Shown: in pieces, positions 5,799-11,043 of the stretch
Layout of the letters: every line of letters starts with the position of its first letter
Numbering within the stretch: the stretch's first letter is position 1
From: Candidatus Aminicenantota bacterium
GTDB lineage: Bacteria; Acidobacteriota; Aminicenantia; Aminicenantales; JAFGAV01
Direction of reading: 5' to 3'
DNA: 11,043 nt
Assembly: GCA_016867615.1 (NCBI GenBank)
Contig: VGJG01000023.1
Coordinates: 1 to 11,043, forward strand
Program-made: the position numbers and the translations under genes
The notes under the pieces: model-generated
Databases searched by the model: none
Seen by the model: only the letters and a program-made list of their open reading frames with translations
What the model was told of the DNA's origin: nothing

Positions 5799-6480
5799 GC
5801 TTCTCCTCGGCTCCTGCCGGGACAGGCTGTTCGACAACCCCTTCGACCCCGGCGCGGGCGAGGCGGTCTTCGAGGTCGTCTCCTCGATCCTCACCCCGGC
5901 CCGGGATCCGCGCGGCCTGGCCTGGGACGGGGCGACGCTGTGGAACGTGGACGGGGCGACGGACGAGCTCCTGAGCCTCAACCGCCTGAGCGGCGCCCTG
6001 GTGCGGAGCCTCCCCTCTCCCCTGGACGGGACCGAGGGCGCGGCCGCCGACGGCCGCGACCTCTGGGTCTGCGGCCGCGGCTCGGTCCTCATCCTCCGCC
6101 TCAACCTCCTGAACGGCGACGTCCTGAAGACCCTCAACCTGCAGCGCGGCGCCTTCACCGCCCTGGCCTGGGCCGAGGGCTCGCTCTGGGCGGCCGACGC
6201 CCAGTCGAACCGCGTCCTCCGGCTCGACCCGGAGACGGGCGAGGTCACGGGCTCCTTCCCCAACCCCGGGACGCGCGCCGACGGACTCGCCTTTGACGGC
6301 GCGTCCTTCTGGCTGGCCGATTCCTCGACGCTCTCGATCTACCGCCTCGGCGCGGACGGCGCCGTGCAGCGGGTTTATCTCTCCCCCGGCCAGGCGCCCC
6401 GCGGCCTGGCTTTCGACGGGACCTACCTCTGGAACGCCGACGGCGGCGGGAAAATTTTTCAATTGAGCGTCCCGAGATGA
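5755..6480 (+). CDS. Lipoprotein with five beta-propeller-like repeats
   Basis: This 241-residue protein has a short basic N-terminus, a hydrophobic core and a lipobox LLGSC with Cys21 as lipidation site, followed by DNPFDP (27-32), a motif often seen just after the lipidated Cys in diderm surface lipoproteins. The mature part holds five repeats of the type G-L-A-W/F-D-G-x-x-L-W-x-x-D, with the conserved Trp at 63, 104, 145, 186 and 226, an almost constant 41-residue period. This fits blades of an NHL/YncE/SMP-30-like propeller; five blades is few, so the propeller may be incomplete, closed by another strand or completed by a partner. Such proteins usually serve as binding scaffolds. The start is GTG 5755, with GAGG 10 nt upstream; it overlaps the preceding gene by 44 bp, and its TGA overlaps the next ATG (ATGA). 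Confidence 0.8.
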   Translation: MKVTRSLWPWLVVFELLLGSCRDRLFDNPFDPGAGEAVFEVVSSILTPARDPRGLAWDGATLWNVDGATDELLSLNRLSGALVRSLPSPLDGTEGAAADGRDLWVCGRGSVLILRLNLLNGDVLKTLNLQRGAFTALAWAEGSLWAADAQSNRVLRLDPETGEVTGSFPNPGTRADGLAFDGASFWLADSSTLSIYRLGADGAVQRVYLSPGQAPRGLAFDGTYLWNADGGGKIFQLSVPR

Positions 6481-8453
6481 AGCCTCCGACGCAGCGGCGG
6501 CAGCGGCCCGGCCGGCCGGCTCGCCGGCCCCGGCCCGCTCCCGGCGCCGCGAAGAAATTCCGCGGCGCGGCCGCCTTCCTGCTGACCGCGCTCCTCACCG
6601 CCTCGGCCGCGCCTGGAGCGGCCGGCCCCTCGGCCGGCGAGGCGAGCGCGAAAAGGGCCGTCCTGCGCGTCGAGGCGGAATACATCGCCTACAGCTTCGA
6701 CCGGCACGCGTTTATCGCCCGGAACGCCTCCTTCGACCTCCCCCCCTACCGCGTCTCCTGCGGGACGCTCCGGGCGGACCTCTCCGCCCGCGCCTTCCTG
6801 GCCCTGGGCGGGGTCGTCCTGACGCGCGAGGGCGAATCGCTCCGGGCCGACGCCCTGTCCTTCGACCCGGCCGCAAGCGGCGCCCTTCTCCTGGACTACG
6901 GCGACTCCCTCGAGGCGCGCAGCCTGACCCTCGGCGCCGGCGCAGACGCGGCGGCCGCCGCTCCCCCGCCCCCGGCAAAGCTCCGCGCCGCCGAGGCCGT
7001 CTCCCTGGCCGCCGTTCGGGGCTCGCTCCTCTACGCCGTCTGCCGGAGTCTGGATATCACGCCCGCCTACGACGCCTTCGGCCGGGACGTCGTCCTCTAT
7101 GTCGAGGGGCTGGAGAGCGTGGGATTCCGGTCGCTCAAGCTCTCCGCGGCCGAGGCGGCCCTTTCGCGCCGCCCCGGACTGTCGCTCAACAGCCTGTGGT
7201 TCAGCCGGGACCGCGGGATCCGCGGCCGGGCGAGCTATTCCGTCCTCGACCCGGGCCGCGCCGACAGCCTGACCCGCCTCGAATACGAGGAGCACTCCGT
7301 GATCAAGGATTTCCCCGGCCCCGCCCGCCAGGCCGACCTGACGACCGACAGCTCCTGGACGCTCCGCCCGGACCTCGGCCTGGGCTTCCGGGGAAACGCC
7401 AACACGAGCGGACTGCTCGACGCACGGCTGTGGCTCGACAAGAGTTGGGCTCAGAAGAAGCTCTCGACGCGCTGGGACCTGACCCTCAGCCGCCCGGTCG
7501 GACAGCCGGTCGAGACATGGCTCGGCCTCAAGGCCGCCTACGACGCCGGCGGCGCGGGACGGCTGGCGGCGGCGGGACGGCTGGGCTCGGCCGGCCAGGC
7601 GGTCGGCGACTTCTCCTACGCTGCGCGCCTCGGCGGGAACCTCGATTTCCAGGCGAGCTCCCTCTACACCCGGGTAAGGCGCGGCGCGGATGGCGCCCGC
7701 TCGAGCATCCTCGACGGCCGCCTGCGGCTGTCCTACACCTCCCGACTTTTCAACCTGGCTTCGGACTATCACCTCAACGCCGACCTGGCCGAGGGACGGA
7801 CGCTCCGCAGCCCGCAGCTCCGGATGGAATCCGGCCCCCTGCCCTTCTACGGCGGCCTTCTCCAGGCCGGACTGTCCAACGTCTTCATCCACAACACCCT
7901 CGGCGGGAAGGGGTCGTCTTCCTCGAGCTACAGCAACAACACGGCCTTCCGCCTCTCGGCCGCGCCCGTTCCCCTGGCGCGCGGCCTGCTCCTCGACTTC
8001 AGCCTGGCCCTGGAGCAATTCCTGGAGAAGGAGGGACGGAATTTCACCTCGGGGGGAGCGGTCGTCAACCTCAAGCGCCGCTGGCCGGCCGGGGTGACGC
8101 TCGAGGGGTTCTACAGCCTCCAGTCCCGCCGCCGGACCCGGGGCGGGCTGCTCGAGGGGACGACCAGCCAGGACCTGAGCGGCGTCCTCCGCCTCCAGCC
8201 CTCCGAGGGCCTGAACGCCTGGGTGGCGGCGTCCTACGACCCCAAGAACGGCCGCTTCAAGCAGTCGTTCGCCGACCTGACCCTGGCCGTCATCCGGGGC
8301 TGGAGGTTCCATTCGCTCCTCCAGTACGATTTCGTTCTGAACAAGCTGTCCAACGTGGACCTCTACCTCATCCGCGACGCCGGCCGCTTCGAGCTGCGGC
8401 TCATGTGGCGCAGCCTGTCGCGGCAATTCCTCGTGGAGCTTCTGCCGAAATGA
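6477..8453 (+). CDS. OstA/LptD-like outer-membrane beta-barrel protein
   Basis: The 658-residue protein opens with an Arg/Pro-rich extension (1-28) before a signal-peptide core (about 29-50). Residues about 62-150 read as an OstA/LptA-type beta-jellyroll (VEAEYIAYSF..., then a second strand pair around LGGVVLTREG at 115-124), as found at the N-terminus of LptD. From about 220 on, alternating hydrophobic/aromatic strands run to the end, and the last strands resemble the LptD C-terminus (KLSNVDLYLIRD followed by RFELRLMWR). LptD inserts lipopolysaccharide into the outer leaflet. At 658 residues this is shorter than typical LptD, and I do not see a clear cysteine-pair pattern, so it may be a divergent LptD or a related exporter barrel. 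It overlaps the genes on both sides through ATGA junctions, so all are made together. The start is fixed by the ATGA overlap at 6477; no better internal start is visible. Confidence 0.75.
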   Translation: MKPPTQRRQRPGRPARRPRPAPGAAKKFRGAAAFLLTALLTASAAPGAAGPSAGEASAKRAVLRVEAEYIAYSFDRHAFIARNASFDLPPYRVSCGTLRADLSARAFLALGGVVLTREGESLRADALSFDPAASGALLLDYGDSLEARSLTLGAGADAAAAAPPPPAKLRAAEAVSLAAVRGSLLYAVCRSLDITPAYDAFGRDVVLYVEGLESVGFRSLKLSAAEAALSRRPGLSLNSLWFSRDRGIRGRASYSVLDPGRADSLTRLEYEEHSVIKDFPGPARQADLTTDSSWTLRPDLGLGFRGNANTSGLLDARLWLDKSWAQKKLSTRWDLTLSRPVGQPVETWLGLKAAYDAGGAGRLAAAGRLGSAGQAVGDFSYAARLGGNLDFQASSLYTRVRRGADGARSSILDGRLRLSYTSRLFNLASDYHLNADLAEGRTLRSPQLRMESGPLPFYGGLLQAGLSNVFIHNTLGGKGSSSSSYSNNTAFRLSAAPVPLARGLLLDFSLALEQFLEKEGRNFTSGGAVVNLKRRWPAGVTLEGFYSLQSRRRTRGGLLEGTTSQDLSGVLRLQPSEGLNAWVAASYDPKNGRFKQSFADLTLAVIRGWRFHSLLQYDFVLNKLSNVDLYLIRDAGRFELRLMWRSLSRQFLVELLPK

Positions 8454-8926
8454 GACGAAGGGCGCGCCCCCAGGCCGGATTTCTCCTCGCCGGCCTGATC
8501 GCGCTCGCCTGGCTCGGCGCCGCGGCCTGCGTGAATTTTAGGCCCGCCGTTCAGCCCCCCGGCCTGGAGGTCGAAAGCCTGGTCGTCTGCCGAAACGCGG
8601 CCTTCTCGGGCGGCCTCCATGTCGCCGAAGGCGCGGCGCGCACATTCGGCCTCGACATCCCCTCGCTCTTCGCCCTGGCCTCTCTGCGGGACATCGACCG
8701 AGGAATCGCGCTCCGCTTCAAATGGTACGCGCCCGACGGCGTTCTCGCCCGGGATTCCGGGCCGATGCCCGTCGATCCCGGGGAAAAATATCTCGACAAG
8801 GTGACGGCCTTCGACCGCCTCGATTTCGCGCCCGGCCGGATCGAGCCGAGGGAAGGCGCATGGACGGTCGTTCTTTTCCTCGATGAAACCCCGGCGGATC
8901 AGACGTCCTTCAACATCAAGAAATAG
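8450..8926 (+). CDS. Small lipoprotein-like beta-sandwich protein, last gene of the envelope operon
   Basis: This 158-residue protein begins with RRRAR, a hydrophobic stretch and GAAAC, giving a possible lipidated Cys27; the lipobox is imperfect because Leu is missing at -3. The mature part has a beta-strand pattern ending in a W-T-V-V-L-F-L-D strand (about 139-146) and SFNIKK. That resembles Ig-like accessory domains in which a GxWxV strand precedes a final F-x-I strand. I do not recognise a family. Its start codon overlaps the stop of the barrel gene (ATGA), with GGAG about 12 nt upstream. Being encoded directly after an LptD-like barrel it might act like LptE, the lipoprotein plug of LptD, but no LptE sequence motif is visible, so that is only a positional idea. 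Confidence 0.7.
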   Translation: MRRRARPQAGFLLAGLIALAWLGAAACVNFRPAVQPPGLEVESLVVCRNAAFSGGLHVAEGAARTFGLDIPSLFALASLRDIDRGIALRFKWYAPDGVLARDSGPMPVDPGEKYLDKVTAFDRLDFAPGRIEPREGAWTVVLFLDETPADQTSFNIKK

Positions 8927-8975
8927 CTTTCTCTGTATGTGTCAGCAATTTGGCCGTTCTTTCAGAGCCGGCAGC

Positions 8976-9138
8976 TTAGGCATGAGCCTTGACGGCAATC
9001 GTCGTCTCGATGATCTCGTCTTCGATGGGAATGTCCTCGCCGTGGGCCTTAAGAGATTCGAGATAGATTTTGACCGCATCTCTCGCCATCTCGACGGATT
9101 CCTCGAAGCTCGCGCCGTCTGTAGTTTAAGACTTTCAT
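8976..9138 (-). pseudogene. HicB-family antitoxin relic with an internal deletion
   Basis: The minus strand from 9119 to the TAA at 8976 encodes 47 residues that match the C-terminal half of HicB antitoxins: DGASFEES, then VEMARDAVKIYLESL, then GEDIP and a closing I-x-V strand (TIAVKAHA). Just upstream, in another frame, ATG at 9138 starts MKVLNYR, the typical beginning of the same family. The roughly 20-25 residues that should lie between (the GGYxAxxPxLPGC part) are missing, and the join at about 9118-9120 shifts the frame. I therefore read it as a broken hicB. No hicA toxin gene could be recognised next to it. Family assignment is from remembered motif pattern. Confidence 0.6.
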
Positions 9139-9233
9139 TCTTGTGCCCCGTAAATTCTAGTTTATTTTAACCTTTTAGCGCATCTTCTTAAAAGACGGAG
9201 CCCAATTTGAAAAGGGCTTCGATTTTCCCTCCC
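9139..9233. other. Non-coding spacer, AT-richer
   Basis: Together with the hicB relic and the GNAT promoter this makes up the 382-bp stretch without an intact gene between 8926 and 9309. The part 9121-9200 is distinctly AT-richer than the surrounding genes and could be left-over DNA from the same acquired toxin-antitoxin locus. I see no terminator with a T run after the envelope operon. Confidence 0.4.
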
Positions 9234-9262
9234 TTGACAGGCCGGCGCGCTCCCCCTAAGAT
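9234..9262 (+). promoter_or_regulatory. Promoter of the GNAT gene
   Basis: A perfect TTGACA (9234-9239) and TAAGAT (9257-9262) with a 17-bp spacer predict a start near 9269. The roughly 40-nt leader contains GGAGG (9293-9297) before the ATG at 9309. This rules out the longer in-frame start at 9207, which lies upstream of the promoter. Confidence 0.75.
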
Positions 9263-9308
9263 GAATGGCAACGAACAGGAAAATCGAACCGGGGAGGAAG
9301 AACGCTCC

Positions 9309-9893
9309 ATGAACAAGACCGAAACCCTTAAAGACGGCTCGCCCGTCGTCATCCGCAGCCTGAAGGTCGAGGACCTGGACAAGCTCATGGCCTTTTACGC
9401 GGCGCTTCCCGCCGACGACCGGAAATACCTCAAAGTGGACGTCACCGACAAAAATGTCGTCCGCCGCCGCATCCTCCTCACCGAACAGGGAAACGTCTTC
9501 CGCCTGGTGGGGCTCGTCGGGGACAAGATCGCGGCCGACGGCATGCTCGAAGTCCGCGAGGAAGCCTGGCAGAAGCACCAGGGCGAGCTGCGTGTCATCG
9601 TTGCCCCGGAATTCCGGCGGAAAGGCTTGGGCCTCCTCCTCATGCGCGAGCTCTATTTCATCGCCGCCGAGCGCGGCGTCCGGATGGTCGTGGCCCGCTT
9701 CATGCGCCCCCAGGAAGACGCCCGCCGCATCTGCCGCGCCCTGGGATTCCGGGAGGAATCGCTCCTCCCCGATTACGTCACGGACCGGACGGGCCAGGCT
9801 CAGGACCTGGTCGTCATGGCCGCCGATATGAACGAATTCTGGAACGAGCTCGAGAGTTACTACCACGCCACGGACTGGCAGCGCTGCCAGTAG
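9309..9893 (+). CDS. GNAT-family N-acetyltransferase
   Basis: This 194-residue protein shows the GNAT fold. An N-terminal strand and helix (VVIRSLKVEDLDKLMAFYAAL, 13-33) are followed by the central strand LRVIVAPEF (94-102) and the acetyl-CoA pyrophosphate loop RRKGLG (103-108) with the helix GLLLMRELYFIAAERG (108-123). The closing motif is ARRICRALGFREE (138-150), the usual motif B. GNAT enzymes move acetyl from acetyl-CoA to amines of proteins or small molecules; the acceptor cannot be read from the sequence. The tail DMNEFWNELESYYHA (173-187) extends slightly beyond the core. The start ATG at 9309 is chosen over 9207 from the promoter and from GGAGG 11 nt upstream. It is a single-gene unit facing the cytidylyltransferase-phosphatase gene, with only 13 bp between their stop codons. 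Confidence 0.85.
   Translation: MNKTETLKDGSPVVIRSLKVEDLDKLMAFYAALPADDRKYLKVDVTDKNVVRRRILLTEQGNVFRLVGLVGDKIAADGMLEVREEAWQKHQGELRVIVAPEFRRKGLGLLLMRELYFIAAERGVRMVVARFMRPQEDARRICRALGFREESLLPDYVTDRTGQAQDLVVMAADMNEFWNELESYYHATDWQRCQ
9874..9891. terminator. 18-bp perfect palindrome at the convergent gene ends
   Basis: ACTGGCAGC is followed directly by its reverse complement GCTGCCAGT. As RNA either strand could form a 7-bp stem with a GCGC loop. It covers the last codons of the GNAT gene and touches its TAG stop. Lying between two convergent genes only 13 bp apart, it could be a shared bidirectional terminator, but no U-rich tract follows on either strand, so the role is uncertain. Confidence 0.4.
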
Positions 9894-9906
9894 CGGGCCC
9901 CCGCCT

Positions 9907-11043
9907 TCACGCTTTCTTCATCCGCTCCAGGAGGAGGTCGCACAGCTCCCGCACGGCTCCGTGCCCTCCCCGGCGGGAGAGGACGAGGTCGGCTTCCCGG
10001 AGAATGGCCGCTTCGGCGTCCGCCGGAGCAACGGCGAAACCCGCGACTTCGAAACAGGGAAGGTCGGTCAGGTCGTTGCCGGCGAAGACGACCTGAGCGG
10101 GGTCGAGTCCGTGCTCCCGGATGAGCTCCCTCAAAACGGGCGCCTTGTCTTCCACGCCCTGGACGCACTCCATCCCCACTTTGCGGCAGCGGGCGGCGAC
10201 CACGGGATTGATTTCGGCCGACAGGACGAGCGTCGGCACTCCCGACCGGCGCAGATAGATGACGCCCAGCCCGTCTCCGCGGAAGGCGGCCACGTATTCA
10301 TGGCCGTCCCCGTCCACCCAGACGCGATTGTCGGTCAGGACGCCGTCGAAATCGAGCACCAGAAGGCGGACGTCTTGGGGAAAAGGACGGGGGCGCTTGC
10401 CGGGATGAACGATCTCGCCGCCCAGGTCACGGCACTGGGCTTCGGACCGTTTCCACTGATGGGGGTCGTCGAGGTCGCAGTCGAAGCGGGGGTCGAGAAC
10501 GAGCGGCAGGATGCGGCTTCCGGTCATGGATTTTTTGCGGAGAATGACTTCGGGGCGGACGACGTCCACGTGTCCCGACTGCCAGTAAGTCGCGGGCAGG
10601 GCCTGGCGGGGAGCGTTGTAGGGCTCCGGAACGCCGCCGAGAGTGAGCAGCGGTTCGAGCGCCCCCCCTTCTCCCAAGCGCCACATCTTGTAGGGATTTT
10701 GCCCGGAGGGGATCACCGACCGGACGCTGTCCGCTTCGGGTTCTCCGAGCAGCTTCCGGACGGCTTCGTCCACAAGGCCCCGGGGCCGGACGGGGGAAGT
10801 CGGCCTGAGATGGACGACGATGTCCGGGCGGTAGCCTTCTTCTTTTTCCAGGCTTTCGAGGAGATGCCGGAAAACGGGCCAGTCCGGCGTGTCGTCCTGA
10901 GCGAGTTCGGACGGCCTGAGGAACGGGACGTCCGCCCCGCAGGCGCGCCCGGTCTCGGCGATGCGCTCGTCGTCCGTGTCGAGGACGACCCGGGTGACGG
11001 TTTCGGCCTGGAGGGCGGCGGCGGCGCTGTAGGCGAGGAGCGG
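9907..11043 (-). CDS. CMP-nonulosonate synthetase fused to HAD phosphatase (partial, N-terminus beyond the right edge)
   Basis: 378 residues are visible and the frame is open to the window edge. Visible residues 1-225 are an N-acylneuraminate cytidylyltransferase-type domain: LLAYS (2-6), the strand VVLDTDDERIA (19-29), VPFLRPSELAQDDTP (39-53), PDIVVHLRPTSPVR (73-86), YWQSGHVDVVR (153-163) and a late Asp-rich CDLDDP. The missing start, about 30-40 residues, should hold the CTP-binding RGGSK-type loop. Residues 228-378 form a KdsC-like HAD phosphatase with DFDGVLTD (231-238, catalytic Asp pair), Ser275, Lys300 and GNDLTD (322-327). The chain therefore joins dephosphorylation of a 9-phospho sugar acid (KDN- or sialate-like) to its activation as CMP-sugar, feeding surface glycan synthesis. 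The known parallel is vertebrate CMAS and some bacterial fusions. The GTG at 10773 is internal, not a start. Confidence 0.88.
   Translation of the reverse strand, partial: PLLAYSAAAALQAETVTRVVLDTDDERIAETGRACGADVPFLRPSELAQDDTPDWPVFRHLLESLEKEEGYRPDIVVHLRPTSPVRPRGLVDEAVRKLLGEPEADSVRSVIPSGQNPYKMWRLGEGGALEPLLTLGGVPEPYNAPRQALPATYWQSGHVDVVRPEVILRKKSMTGSRILPLVLDPRFDCDLDDPHQWKRSEAQCRDLGGEIVHPGKRPRPFPQDVRLLVLDFDGVLTDNRVWVDGDGHEYVAAFRGDGLGVIYLRRSGVPTLVLSAEINPVVAARCRKVGMECVQGVEDKAPVLRELIREHGLDPAQVVFAGNDLTDLPCFEVAGFAVAPADAEAAILREADLVLSRRGGHGAVRELCDLLLERMKKA

Noticed and set aside
6459..8426. 655-codon open frame on the minus strand
   Set aside because: It is antisense to the OstA/LptD-like gene; the translation is low-complexity (Gly/Ala/Arg/Glu/Val-rich) as expected from GC-rich codon shadows, with no domain or signal peptide.
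7196..8926. 576-codon plus-strand frame running into the small lipoprotein gene
   Set aside because: The first part is an Arg/Pro-rich shadow of the barrel gene. Only the last 158 codons, from the ATG at 8450 with signal peptide and ATGA overlap, look real.
8883..9170. 95-codon plus-strand frame after the envelope operon
   Set aside because: It is antisense to the hicB relic and its start lies inside the preceding gene; the minus-strand reading gives a recognisable family instead.
9207..9308. Longer start for the GNAT gene
   Set aside because: It lies upstream of a consensus promoter and the extra 34 residues look non-coding; the ATG at 9309 has a GGAGG.

Overview
The window is about 11 kb of GC-rich DNA (some lines exceed 80% G+C by hand count) from a Gram-negative-type (diderm) bacterium. 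The diderm call rests on an OstA/LptD-like outer-membrane barrel, several lipoprotein-type signal peptides and a nonulosonic-acid cytidylyltransferase. Shine-Dalgarno sequences (GGAGG, AAGGAGG) and sigma-70-type promoters are readable. The mix of a DAK2-DegV fusion, a DUF5683-like protein, a 'DNPFDP' lipoprotein and IS200/REP-like repeat ends would fit an uncultured Acidobacteriota/Aminicenantes-type genome. That placement is a guess from gene style, not a demonstrated assignment.

Left part (1-2820, minus strand): a DAK2-DegV protein, which reads as a natural FakA-FakB fatty-acid-kinase fusion, is followed 73 bp later by a DUF1295 steroid-reductase-like membrane protein. The fusion gene has a near-consensus promoter whose -10 box lies 6 nt before the ATG, so its mRNA is probably leaderless. 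A 56-bp repeat begins exactly at the stop codon of the DUF1295 gene.

Middle (2930-5003): a low-GC type II toxin-antitoxin pair (ribbon-helix-helix antitoxin and RelE/ParE toxin, plus strand) has a perfect 10-bp-arm operator over its -10 box. After it comes a second, identical copy of the 56-bp repeat, again starting at the stop codon of a minus-strand gene. That gene encodes a secreted or anchored protein with two internally duplicated TPR-like modules, a membrane segment and a beta-rich tail.

Envelope operon (5184-8926, plus strand): one promoter drives four tightly overlapping genes: a DUF5683-like membrane protein, a lipoprotein with five 41-residue propeller-like repeats, an OstA/LptD-like barrel and a small lipoprotein-like beta protein. 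Two of the junctions are ATGA overlaps. This is the best candidate for a little-described system, an outer-membrane assembly or export unit.

Right part (8927-11043): a HicB antitoxin relic with an internal out-of-frame deletion, a GNAT acetyltransferase with its own consensus promoter, and, converging on it, a cytidylyltransferase-HAD phosphatase fusion for CMP-nonulosonate synthesis. The fusion gene runs off the right edge. No tRNA, rRNA or CRISPR array was seen.
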